NCBI GenBank assembly: GCA_023055505.1
Contig: JALIRH010000004.1
Coordinates: 21,075,368-21,139,367, forward strand
Source: Callipepla californica brunnescens
Lineage: Eukaryota > Chordata > Aves > Galliformes > Odontophoridae
Direction: 5' to 3'
Length of the DNA: 64,000 nt
Part shown: in pieces, positions 12,760 through 25,300 of the stretch
How the letters are laid out: each line of letters starts with the position of its first letter
How positions within the stretch are numbered: position 1 is the stretch's first letter
Notes under the pieces: generated by a model
The model's database searches: none
Told to the model about the DNA's origin: nothing
What the model saw: only the letters and a program-made list of their open reading frames with translations
Program-made: the position numbers and the translations under genes

Positions 12760-13700
12760 TGCAGCCCAGAACTGGACACAGCACTCCAGTTGAGGCCTGA
12801 CCAGTGCAGAGCAGAGGGGGAGGATCACTGCCCCTGACCTGCTGGCCATGCTCTTTTTAATGCACCCCAAGGTACCATTGGCCTTCTTGGCCACCAGGAC
12901 ATACTGCTGACTCATGGCCAGCCTGTCATCCCCCAGGACACTCAGGTCCCTCTCCTCAGAGCTCCTCTCCAGCAGATCATCCCCCAGGCTGTACCAGTGC
13001 ATGTAGCTATTCCTCCCTAGATGCAAGACTCCACACTTGCTCTTGTGAAACCTCATCTGGTTCCTTCCTGCCCAGCTCTCCAGCCTGTCCAGGTCTCACT
13101 GAATGGCAGCACAGTCTTCTGGTGTATCAGCCCTTCCTTCCAGCTTTATATCATCAGTAAACTTGCTGAGGGTTTACTCTATCCCCTCATCAATGTCATT
13201 GAGGAAGATGTTGAACAGAACTGGACCCAGTACCAACCCCTGAGGAACACCACTAAGTATGGGCCTCCAATTGGACTCTGTGCCAACAATAACAACTCTC
13301 TGAGCTCTGCCAGTCAGCCAGTTCTCAACCCATCTCGCCTTCCACTCATCTATTCCACACTTCCTTAACTTCATTATAACAATGCTGTGGAAGGCAGTGT
13401 TGAATGCCTGCTAAAATCAAAGTAGACTACATCCACTGCTCTTTCTCCATCTACCCAGCCAGTAATTACATCATAGAAGGCCACCAGACTGGTTGAGCAC
13501 AACCTCCCCTGGGTGAACCCATGCTGACCTCTCTTGATAACTCTCTTCTCTTCCAACTGACTGGAGACAGCATCCAGAACAAACTGTTCCATCACCTTTC
13601 CAGGAACAGAGGTGAGGCTGACTGGCCTGTAGTTTCCTGGATCTGTATTTGTTGTCCTAGAGTTCTTAAATTCCATGTAGGAAGAGTACCTGCAAGCAGC
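12760..13700 (-). pseudogene. CR1 reverse transcriptase fragment (broken)
   Basis: Minus-strand piece of CR1 ORF2, truncated at both ends. Readable blocks in order are [57 protein letters not shown] and the catalytic box read as FTDD (usually FADD in CR1), then SSEERDLSVLGDD and VAKKANGTLGCIKKSMASRS. These are diagnostic of a LINE RT palm and thumb. Frameshifts near 13,375 and 13,060 and a stop just before the catalytic box break the ORF, so it makes no enzyme. The 3' part of the element is absent: homology stops at about 12,760 in the CAGTTCTGGGCTGC segment. Confidence 0.92.
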
Positions 13701-15580
13701 ACAACATCCAGGGATAACCACCTGAGCACAGTGACCTCTGATGCCTTGCAACAGCGAAACAAAACCAAAACCAAAAGAATAGCACCGAGGACCAACTTTA
13801 TATCTTAACTTTGAAAATGTATGGTGACATATAACCATGACATAGTGGTAACGATGAGATTAAAATACTCATTCACAGAAGGCTCACCCTTAAGGATTAA
13901 AATGGAGACTATACCGCATCTGTATAAAAAAGGGTTGCTGGTCCCTGTTAGTATCAGCCTATTATGGTGCTGCTGTCAGTGTGGGCAGTGAGACCTGCTG
14001 GCTCAGTTTCCATCATTGCTGGCATTCTTACCCCTGCTAGGAAAAGTGCAGGAGAAAAATCTAATTTTAAACATGAAGGTGGGCCCTCCTGTTTTTAGGT
14101 TCCCAGTACTAGCACTTAGATAGGACTACATTAACAGAAGCAGTTCCTCTCCAAAAATCTCGTTCATGAAACAGATTAGCTGGACACCAGGTAGCCAAAG
14201 AACTCAAAGACTGTATCATAAAATTGAGTCTTGCATATAAGAATTTTGCTTTTTTGTTGTGGGGTTTCTGTTTGTTTGTTTGTTTTGCTTTTTTAACCAT
14301 CTTCCAAAGCTTATTAGTTGCATTATATTCCATAGTCATCATTTGCAGGAGTCCTGACTTTCATACTCAGCTTTCTATTAACCCTTAAATTCTTTCAGTG
14401 CCAGAAAAGCTCCTAGTTCAATGACAATTACATTGAAGGAGACTGGAGCTAAAGAAAACAGCTATGTTTCTGCACAGTGGAATCAATTTGCAGCAGATTT
14501 ATGTGTGTCAGTGTATAGTACTTGTCTTGCATCCAGACCCAGAGAGACAGAAGGTCGTGATGGGAAGTACCATTCATTGCCATCAGTCAGGTCTCTGAAG
14601 TCCAAGGGAGAAATGCAACCCACAGTGCATCTTTGAGGCCTTTGTCGCATGCATTTCTAGATTAAACAGTCTTCTGCTGTTGAACAAGAACTCTAACAGA
14701 CTGAAGAAGAGTGCTGTGTGGAATTTCATGCTTCACTTTTCTCAGATAATTAATACCATATAATGCTGGCTCACCATTGTCTCCCATCCTGCATAGTTAT
14801 ACAGGCTAAATCTACAGAGAGATTTTTCCTTCATTCAGAATGCAAATCCTCAGAGCCCCCTTTTCAGCTGCTGCCTAACTTCAGAGCTGGCTAAATCCCC
14901 ATGACACTTGAGATCCCATCAAAAAAGCTCTTTGCTTGCCTATGCTTCCGCCTCTGGGCCTGTCCAAATATACTGACAGTGCTGAATAACTCAATATTTC
15001 AGTACTACAGGGATTCACAAATAAGGCATTCCTCTTTCAGCAGATATATGTGCTAACTACGATCCTGTAGGAATTTCTATGACCCAGAGCTAGCACAGAC
15101 CAAAGCTGCAGGCAGGGGATGATGGGATGGTATGAAACGAGTCAGGGATAAAGGCAGTCAAATTATCTCAGAAGAGCTGGTTGTGGTGTGTTTGTGTCAC
15201 TTCTGGCAGTTCAAATCCCTCATCTAAAGCTTGCAGGAGGAGGATTTCACTGACCAAGTGAATATTACAGATAGAGACAGAACCTGACGAGCACACAATA
15301 CCTTGGATAAGCAGCTTGAATTATAGGAGGTGTCTCATCATTCAAAACCAAGCATGAGTCTCCCGCTCCTTTCCTAGCATTTGCTGCTGACCACCTTAGG
15401 GAGTCTCTATCTCTGCATGACAGCTTTTGTAACTCCCATGGGGCACGTAACCTCCCTTTACCCAAGCTATCCATTTCACTGGGCAACAGAACACCTAAGA
15501 ACAGAACCACCGAAGTTAAGTTCTCTGCACAACTTACCAGAAGAGTTTTACTTGGGAATCCTATTTTTCCCCCTCAGATG
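13700..15580. other. Gene-free stretch
   Basis: No gene recognised. A TTTG run lies at about 14265-14288; the rest appears unique. Confidence 0.6.
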
Positions 15581-15581
15581 G

Positions 15582-15655
15582 TAGATTCATAGATACATTA
15601 GGTTGGAAAGGACCTACAAGATCATCTAGTTCAACCATCCTCCTACCACCATGGT
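15582..15655 (-). mobile_element. CR1 3' tail fragment
   Basis: The inverse of the CR1 3' end: AGATTCATAGATACATTAGG then TTGGAAAGGACCTACAAGATC and ATCTAGTTCAACC. Only the last 70 or so bases of an element remain, typical of severe 5' truncation. Confidence 0.88.
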
Positions 15656-18600
15656 AAGAAGCCTGCAAAGCAGCAAATTATCTCTCTGAATTTAATAACA
15701 TATGTACATTAGCAATAGGAGTAATTGCATCATCTCTGTCATAGTAGGCAGTCTGGTTACATTAAATACCCCTGGCAGCTCCAGGAAGACAGATCAGCAA
15801 AAAGGGCACCAGGTGCAGTGAGACCACCATGATGTCACCACATATCCTCTGGTAAGCACTGACCCCAAAGAAGCAGGTCTCTCTCCATCACTCTCTCCAG
15901 ATGAAGGGCTGCCATCATGCCATCACTCCCTCCAGGGGAATCCCTTACACATAAGCTGAAGAGCAGCATGTTTGTCTCCCAACAGTACACTCACTAAGAG
16001 CCTCAGACATAATACCTGGCTTCACCCTCAGGGCTGCCTATGGGACAGAGGGCACTCACAACATTAAGGTGAAATAACATGTGGCAAACCAGAAATGTTC
16101 CCCATGGGCACTGTAGCATGATGAAATGTTGGAGAAGGTTTGCATGCATGACTTGCACACACTTAGAAAGGGAAGCCTGGTTTATTCTGGATTTCAGGAT
16201 AAGTACTATAGTTATTCATCTGTTTTGCTACTGGACAACTGCTGTCGCAGTTCTAGTTTCTGACTCGTTGGTTTTAGCCAGTACACTTGATGGCACCTGA
16301 TGTTCCCATTGTTGTTCTGTGTTGTCCAAGCTCAGCCTTCTCCTCCCTAAAATTTTATAATTAATAATTCAGAAAATAACAAATAATGGAAATTTAGCAT
16401 AGTTATTCTCTGGCTTGCCTTCATCAGATACAGTCAAATTTAAAGATACATAACAAATCATAAAAGACGTGTTTTCAGATGATATTAAAGAATTTGGATT
16501 GAGATAGATATGTGACAGCACTTGGGAATGAAAAATGTAGACCTCACATTCCTGAGAAGACAACGTGGCTGTCAATGGGAGATTTTGATTTAAATTCTAA
16601 ATGAAAGAGCAAAATCTGAGGAGTTGAATTTCATGCAGTATTGACAGCCCAGAAGAGAAGTTCCTGGACATGTAGCAACACTCTGTGCCCACACAATAAA
16701 ATTCAGCTGTTTGCTGGCCAAAGGGAGATGTGTTTTTGGAGAGTTTCTGGAAAAAGCACCAACCTTCTGGCAGAGATGGTTTGTTTGGTGGCTGAACCAT
16801 GGAGCTAAAAGCATGTGCAGAAATCACACAAATCCTGAAGGCTGTAAGCAGATCACACACTCCAGCTGCATGGTGTGTTGCACTGTAGATGGTAATAGAA
16901 TGGCCAGACAGGAGATGTTTAATGGAAGGAGGAAGGTTTACTACCTGCTTCTCCATTATTTTTCATGTTATGCTGACATTTATCTTCAGAAGAAGTGCAT
17001 AATATAACCTCCATCCTCAGCAAGTGGAAAATTCTGTGTAGGTATTTGCTTAAATCCTGTTTTCCATAGGTTTGAGCAAATGCGCAGATTACATGACAAA
17101 GAAGATTTAAGGCATCTGCGTATGCAGTTCAAGCATTGGCACCAATCCAAGAACAAAAAAGATCAAAGTGCCACTCAGCACATATGCATTAACTGTGAAA
17201 AAGCAAACAAAAAAACCAAAACATCTCTATGCAACAAACCACTGAGTGCTGTGTATTTCAAGTGAAATAGCATGTCACTGGAAATACACGCTCCTGTCAC
17301 TTTTTCCTTCTACTTATCCTGTAAAGCCAATTCAGCTATAGGTCGGGTTATCTGCACCATTAACTTAAACATCTTTCACCAAGATGCTGAAACTAACAGA
17401 AGTGATTTTTGAAGGGTACAAAATCTGTTCTTCATTCGCCTGAAATACATCCCTCCCATCATAACAAAGGAATGAAAATGAAAAAAAACCTTACAATCTA
17501 AACACTTACAGGAAGACACTGGAATTCCATTCATTAAAAACACACCTCTATTGATTATATTATATATATATATTCATATTCCCTGATAATTTCCACGTAT
17601 TTAGAATACGTAACAGTTTACATGGTGTAGTGCCTCGTTGCAAATTTTGGAAGGGTTCTCTGTGAAGATGTGGCAGCCACCAGGCTGCAATGGTTACTCT
17701 GGGTAAATCTTGAAGAAACCTTTGCATGCAAAGCAATGTACATCATTCTGTTAGCTAGTCCCATAATTTCTAAGAGTTTAATTTTTATTTTTTTTCTAAA
17801 GCCAGATGATTTCACCAGCTTTATTCCAGTAACGTGCATCTTGAGTACGATTTGTCAAGGTTCCCTCAAAATACCTTTTAAGATAACAAAACTTGCCATA
17901 AAATTGAACTCCAGCATCTTGATGTGTTCAGAAACTAGATGCTGGTACCAGGCCACAGGGAGAAAATGAGTATGCTTTGCTGTCCAGTAACCTAAAACCC
18001 TTATTATTAGCACTCCACTGCCAAGAACTTTGAAACCTACAATTTAACTGTACTTCAGATAAAGAAAGTCTATCAGCTGTGTAGGATTACATCTAACTTA
18101 CTGTGCTACCAAACCGAGTCAAACCTGAATACATCTCCAGGAAATGAAAAGCAGAAAAAAAAAAAAGCAGGGTTAAGAAATTACATTTGGAGAAAATGAT
18201 GATTTCTTCAACAAAAATAAGCAAACAGCACCTCTGGATTTGTTCAGACAGGCAGAACATCCATATAGCCCTCTGAGAGCTGGATGAGAAGGCAGGATGT
18301 AGGTAAGTGTTAAAAGATGAGTGGTTTTACAGGTCAGCACACAGGTCATTACTATCTAAAAACACGCAAGTCTGTGGTTTTATGCTTACAGAGCTATACA
18401 CAATCATCACTGAATAATATTTTCAATTGTGGCAGAAAAAACCTCAAAGGTTTTCCCAGCACATTGCAAAAACTTGTATATATTGCCTCCAATACTCAAA
18501 ATGGAGCTAAAATCAAGTAAACATCAGGCACTATTCTCCCAGCATGTGTATCCATGTAGTGCAACTTTCCCTCTGCACTCCCTAAAGGCAAACCCTGGTC

Positions 18601-19155
18601 CTCCATCAATGGAGCAGCTGCACGAGTCTCCTCCTTGGGTCTGGGGACAGCTGCATCGTACCCAACCCAGGGCACACTCCAGCTCTTGGAGCAGAAAGCT
18701 CCAGCCACAGCAACTTAATAAGAAGTTTTCAAAGTCTTTTTGGGAAAAGGCTGTAGTTATATTTCACTCAAGAAAATAGTCTTCTCCCTCTGGCAGCTCA
18801 CATTTCTTGCAGATGTAATTTCTGTATAATGTAGCCTTTTATTGTAGCTCCTTGTTAACTATTTTTAGAGTTTAAGCAGAACTCACCCAATACACAATCA
18901 TTGTAACTGAATTTCACGCCAGGGACAAGCTTGTCTGGAGGCAGAACATACCCACCAGCTATACAAATGGCATAGGCAAGATGAGAAACCTCACAGCTCT
19001 GCAGCACGGGCACCAATTGAAGATGGTGGCTTACAGGACAAAGCTGCTGCCACTCAGAACTGCAGACAGCTTGAACTCACAGTGGCTGATCTCGGTCTGG
19101 CATTTCAATCTGGGCACTAAGCAGGAAAAATAAATCCCTACACAACTCAAATTGT
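15656..19155. other. Gene-free stretch
   Basis: 3.5 kb without a recognised gene or repeat apart from a short TA run near 17,560. Overlapping frames at 16590-17007 and 17618-17969 on both strands have no recognisable content. Confidence 0.6.
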
Positions 19156-19159
19156 AAAT

Positions 19160-19390
19160 CAGAGGACCATGTAGGTGTGAAAAGACCTCCAAGGTCAACA
19201 AGTCACACTGTTAAAACAGTGCTGCCATGTATCCCACTAAGCTGTGTCCCTAAGCACCACGTCTATTTATCATCTAAATGCCTCCAAGGATGGTGACTCA
19301 ACTACTTCCTTGGGCAGCCTATTCCAAGCTCTCTTGGTGAAGATATTTTTCCTAATTATGGAAGGAACTTTCAGCAGTTAATTAAAGTAT
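19160..19390 (-). mobile_element. CR1 3' region fragment
   Basis: Inverse of a diverged CR1 3' region: AAGACCTCCAAGGTCAAC, then ATGCCTCCAAGGATGGTGAC, TTGGGCAGCCTATTCCAAG and GGTGAAGATATTTTTCCTAA. It is more diverged than the copy at 30.9 kb. Confidence 0.85.
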
Positions 19391-20690
19391 TGAAGTCACT
19401 ATCTGCCAGTGTTTAACAATAGCAAGAAAAATATTGTCCTTCTTTAAAAGGTCCCAGATTACAGAGAATAAAAAATGCATGCTTTCCTCCTGCTTCCTTC
19501 TCACATCCGTCCCTTGCTGCAAGGATTTGTTTTTCTTCTGATAAAAACAGCATGTATTTCAACAACCATTCCCATGTCATTTTAACCAGAATTCGTTAAT
19601 CCTGACCACTGAAAACTAGGACTTCTTCAATTATTTTTATTTTTTAACCCTTGTTTAAATATCAGCGTGATACAAACAGGTTTGTTCACCAGCAAAGCTT
19701 GTGGCTTTTCCATCAACACAAGGAGCCAAGACTTACTAACCTATGAGAAGTTCAAGCTGAAAAAGTGGGAACTTCTGCTGCTGCCGTTGACAATAACCCT
19801 TGGAGAGGGCAAAGACACATATATGCATGTGAATATATGTATATATAGACACATCAGATTTGTAAAGTGGCTTTTTTATCCTTCATAGCATGAGCACATT
19901 AAATTGTGCAATCACTGGTAACATCAGAAAACAGGAATGGCTGTCACCAGCACAGAGACTACGAAGGACTAAGTGAGTCAGAGGAATAAGAAGGAAGACT
20001 AGAGCAAGACAAGAAGCAACATTACTTTTACAACTATTTTAAGTAATTCTTGATCTCTGAAAATAGTGTTCATCACTTGTCAAATGTACACAAAGCAAAA
20101 TCTGAAGTAAGCATTTCTCATGACGTCTACTTGCAGATTGCAAAGTAACATGGATAGTGTTTCACTGTAACTGGAACACAAGCCATTTTTCAGATGGTAA
20201 GCCCTTAACTGCACTTTCTTACCTTGTTTTCTGCTCAGGTCCTGGACCACAATGAGCTTTGATCTCAAATACTGACCAGGTTGCTAAGGAACTCTGCCTC
20301 CTTTCAAGGGTTTGTTTTCAGTTTTGTCCTTCACCACCCTGATAGAACAGAAGACAACTGCATCAGAAGTCTGCTTGAGAACTTGTTTCCTGGAACTTTA
20401 TATTAACAAAAACCATAGGGCTTTTTAGAGCATAGTGAATTCACAGAACATACAAATGGAAGGGATGCAGGTAAGTTACATAATACATCTTCCTGTCCCA
20501 CAAAAGATCAACTATATTGAAGATATTTCTCAACAATTTTAATCCATGCTCTTAAAGTGTTTCAGTGTGCCACAGACTCCCACAGCAACACATAAGGCAC
20601 AAAACCAGGGCAGACGATACCTGCTACCACTGCCTTGTCACAGAAGAAATACGGATAGATCTTACATTATTTACTCTTAACAGTTTCTTC
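19391..20690. other. Gene-free stretch
   Basis: Nothing recognised besides short T- and TATATG-rich runs near 19,820-19,850. Confidence 0.55.
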
Positions 20691-22330
20691 TTAGCTATTT
20701 CTCACTTCCTTGCCTTGGTCTTGGTGCTTTACAAGCAGTTCGGTTATTTGTAGAATTTGCAGTATAGTGAGGAAATAAACTTTGCTACTGCAAGAAAAGA
20801 AATCAGGTCTGGTAGTGGAAAAGGCAGAAAGGGTTGTCAAGGCTCCCAAGAAAAGTGCACTCACTGGGAGATTTTCTGTGAGGCAAGAAGGACAAGGAAG
20901 GATTATAGAAAGGGAAAGAAATATTGAATTAAAAGATGTTGGTAATACGATACAGCAGTTGCTCAGATGCATGTGGCAAAGGTGAAAAAGAGATGTAAAA
21001 ATTTTCCCTTCCTGTATGAGACATTTATGGCTCTGTGCGTGGCAGGAATGTCTACTTACAGTTTTTAAATCCTGCACTGTGAACTCTGAGGAGTCAGCTG
21101 CATGACGAGTGACAGTGGCAATGGCAGCAGAAATCTTTGTGCTCCCAGGAAAGGAGTCTTCCTTCACATTGAGTTTTCTGTGGGTGACAGAAGAAGATGT
21201 AACAGCTGACATCTCTACAAAATGGTTAGGAAAAACTGTGATATCTGGCACAACAGAATGAAAATGAAGGATCTGAAAATATGTAGCAGACAGAACCTGC
21301 AACATATTGCTATAACCAAGAAGTAATAATCATAGGAATTAATATTTACTTAAATTTCTTATTGAGTCTGACACAATGCCCTGTGCTGCTGGAAGTGTAC
21401 TGGAAGACTGTTGTTTACTCTTGATTATAGCTTTAAAAGAAGCAACTCTTCTTGTGTAACTCCCAGCTTAAACCACACAGCAACTCCAATCCCCATTGGA
21501 AGCTTGTGGCAGGCTGGGCCTGACCTGCCTGAAGAAACCTGCAATTGAAGGAGAAGTCACTTAAAAGAGAATCTGTTGCTATAGACCATGTCACACAAAC
21601 AGAACGGAGGAAACAGATTGTCACTGGCAGAAGAACCTGGGTGTCTCCATTTATTACCTTCCGTGGGAGCAGTGGACAGAAGCAGCGTAGCAGGTACACC
21701 CACGCTCCTCAGCTGCTGGAGAAGCAGACAGATTTAAATAAAAATCCGTACTGCAGAAAACGAAAACTCTGAGTGTACTCACCATAAACGTGATGTGAAG
21801 TCAACATTCATAAATTTCAGCGTTACCCATGGTCATGCAGGTATTCCTTCTAATTTGTTGCTGAAATCTGTAGGCTGAAGCAGCCTTTTCTTGAATGCAA
21901 ACTTCTCTCTATGTGATTAAATTAAAGCAAGTGAAAACAGTCCCAGAAATTTGGGCATCGCAACAAATTAATGCTACAAGACAGCAAAGGCATTGGCAGC
22001 CTTGTCTGTCTATCCAGACTACGACCTACTGTTTTGCTGAAAAGTGTTCGCTAATTATTCACCACAATATATATGTTTTGCATGCATCAAGCACAGGACT
22101 CCTTAAAGTGTTGGTCAGAAACTGCTGGGGTCCTCTCTGAAGTTAACTGCAGATACAAGGAGCCACTGTCTGAGGGTGAGGCAATACCAGATGAACTAGC
22201 AGCGAACTCCACATCAACGACCAGATTTCCCTGGGCAGCAGATAAAAAGGAAGAGGTATTGGGCCACCAGATGGTGGTGGGCATCCCAATCTACAGAACA
22301 GAGATGAAACCAGGAGAAAGGCCTTGGTTT
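20690..22330 (-). other. Cluster of exon-like open blocks, unidentified
   Basis: Several minus-strand open blocks are bordered by splice-like signals. The clearest is 21060-21272. Others are 21658-21750 (acceptor gttttctgcag, donor AAG then gtaata, one open frame with CTCYAASVHCSHG), a block after acceptor ttcaattgcag at 21538, and an open frame ending at 22087. The peptides are Ser/Thr-rich and I recognise no family. SIPA1L1 is on the same strand but its 3' end is 13 kb away. This could be an unknown gene, a lncRNA, or chance. Confidence 0.25.
21060..21272 (-). other. Candidate coding exon, 71 codons
   Basis: A 213-base block, exactly 71 codons, phase 0 at both ends. It has acceptor ctacatattttcag and donor ACT then gtaagtag. 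The peptide reads ILHFHSVVPDITVFPNHFVE, MSAVTSSSVTHRKLNVKEDS, FPGSTKISAAIATVTRHAAD and SSEFTVQDLKT. It lies in an open frame of 204 codons, long for this base composition. Ser/Thr-rich, family unknown. Real splice signals and chance matches cannot be told apart by eye. Confidence 0.3.
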
Positions 22331-22334
22331 TGAT

Positions 22335-25300
22335 GCTGAAATTCCATTACCTGGCCAAAGAGATAGGTACAACAGCAGGCCTGTACTGCAGCCACATCCT
22401 GAGCAGCGTGAGGAGACCTCTGTGCAGGTGAGCCTCAGAGCAGCCCCCTGGCAATCTCAGGTCCCTGTGGAACCCACTCCTCGTGGTCGAGATCTGCTAC
22501 CACTACTGCCAGCGCAGGGAGGAGCACAAGGCTTGCTCCCAGTTTCCTGGGAGAAGACAATCTAAGTTTGGGACCTCAGGGTTAGGTACCATACAGGTAG
22601 AAGAAAGCTCCAGCCATCCTTTTCGCATGCAGGAAGTACCTGTGAGCTCTCCTAGTCAGTGACCTAGAGATCACTTATTCTGCATTGCTCTTTTATTAAG
22701 CATTAGTGCCCTAATTAAATTGATTCACAGCCTTCTTTCAGTTCTGTTTCTGCATTATCCCAGCAGGCGGTGGTAAATGGGATAGAGAGTGGATTTTAAT
22801 GCCCCTTCATAGGTCTGGCAGGAGATAGTGTCTCTGTTCTAACCTATCCCCAGAGTGCTGTCTATCTTCCAGTTGCACTGCCACCACTGACACATCAAAC
22901 TCCCTCCATTTTTATAGCCAGCTTTCCTTTACAGGGCTGTCTGTGTCATCTTCTCGCCAGCTCACAGTTGCAGAGACAGGTGAGGACAGTTAAGAAAGGG
23001 AAAGTGCGTTCCTTTTCCACTCAACCTGGACCATTTTGTGGCTTTTATCAATACAGGGGACAAATACTGATCTGTAATTATTTGGTGTAGGATCTCTGGT
23101 ACTCTCCTCTCCTCCAGCCCTTCATAAACATCTTCGCAATATTGCTATATAGTTTTCAGATCAAACACTGAACAATTTAAAATTTAGAAATGTAGCAAAT
23201 ACACTAAGTTGAAGTACTAACAGAAACTAACTAACCAAAGCCTAAGGTTATTTAGGATCACAGCAAAATCAATAACATTCCCTTGCTCATTCAAGGTAAA
23301 CTAGAGCAAAAAGGAGGGGAATGATTATACAAAGCAAAGTAGAACAAAACAAAGGTTGGAAAGAGGAATTCTCTTGTGAACTTCAGGACCTCTTCAGAGC
23401 ACAGTTTGCGTTGTGCCTAGGCTCTGTGCTCAGAGGGCTTCACGTGATGTTTTGCTCTGTCTACAGGGAGCAGCTGCTGACTCCCTGCAGTCAAAAGTTC
23501 TACCTATTTTGGGGCTTGGTGCTAACAGACTTTCTGAAGGAGCAACGAGGAAGGGAGCAAGAATAAAGGCTATCACCTCAGAAATCTGCTGTGATCTACA
23601 CATATACTGAAGTGGGAGTTACTGCAGTAACAGCACAAGTCCCAACAGAAGTGTTGTAAATTCTAACAAGTGTCCTCTAACCCAGTTCTCCACTCCACCT
23701 CCTCCATACTCAGGCAGTATTTAGCAATAATGCGGCAATGGCAAGTCACAGAGGATCTACACAGAGAATTTTCCATTGGTAATGAAAGGTTCTACATCAA
23801 CTAATAATACATCTTCATAGGACATCATCCTTCTCTTCCTACAAGGAGCTTCACTGAAGCAACAAAGTCCATTGGATGATGCTGTAGACAATCAAGTTTA
23901 CATTTAATAAATCAGGAGTGCCAATATTGCTCAAGTGAGCTCACTGCCAACAGGATACTTTCTAGTAATAACATTTGCTGTGCTCATGAAGCGTGGTGTA
24001 TAGCAGGTCCAACTGCCTTCCGGTATCTTCACTAATAAGTTGGGCTGAGTGACTATATGCAAGAATGAGCTTTAAGATTTTGGTCACAAGCAGCAGCAAT
24101 ACGGGCTGTGGAAGGAGCAGTGACAAAGTGTAGCTCAGGATTATCCCACGTCTACTGCAGCAACAGCAGAGTGCTTGTTACAAAAAGACCATGAAAAATT
24201 GATTTAATTTCACCATAGCATAGTCCTTGGGCAATGACTCTGTGTGTTGCTAGTCAGTTTGAATTACAACAAGCATAGAATGTAAATTTTGATAGATGGT
24301 CTATGCTGTTGTCTCTGTATTTTTAGGAAGTATCCTTTCCCATCCACTTATTTGACCATACAGGAAAAAACCTCTCAGGTCACTCATTAAACTATAGGCA
24401 GTCTGCCCCTTTTCTGCCAAGTACCAAGAAGGACAGTAAATAACAAGTACATACCTCTGAGTTGGTTTAAATTCAGAGCAGATCATCTCACTCCCAGCAA
24501 GGGGATTTGGTCACAAGGTCACAATGCCTGAGCATTAATTCAGACCTCCCCTTTCCTGGGGGGCACGCACAGGTGGAACAGTTCTCTCACATAACCATCA
24601 GAGAATGCTCTGAAGCTGCTCGCTACGGGTCAGCCCTGCCTTAGCTGTGGACTCGGGAAAGTACTGTAGTTCTCTCCTCCATTTTAGGGATGAGAATTCT
24701 GTCAGGGTTTTTTTGAACATCTGTGTGGATTCTACACTTGTTGGATCCTATCATAAATAGGTCTGCATTTACTGTCAGCCTTGTGATGTTTTCAGCCCTC
24801 TCCTTAAACACAAGTCCTTCATTACCTTTCCAAAAAGCTGAGCTGCTAAGCAAGGAAATTACTGGGAAGGCATCCATATTGGCTTCTATTCCATGAAAAA
24901 TCCTGCTTGAATTTGGGGAGGGCAGGCTGACAGAGCAGCACTGTGGCCAGCCTGCAGAACATGCGGTAACAGCAGAGAGTGAGGCAGGGTAGAAATAACA
25001 CCTATTAGTGTAACAATAAACAAAAAAGTGCTAATGAAACACAGCTTGCTTTTGAAAAGAAAATCTGGGATGCTGGAGAGTTACACCTTAAGATTCACTT
25101 ACTGTGTATGCTACAGCAGAGGCGCTTACTATACAGCAATTTGCTAATTTTTTCTTATGTTATTGCTATTTCCTTTTTTAACAGTTTTTCTTTATTGGAA
25201 AACTTTCCTGTTAACGATGATTGTTATGAGACATCCTTCTCATGCAGAAAACAGTTAGCCTCACCAAATATGCAAGGCAAGAAGGTTACGATGTTGCTCA

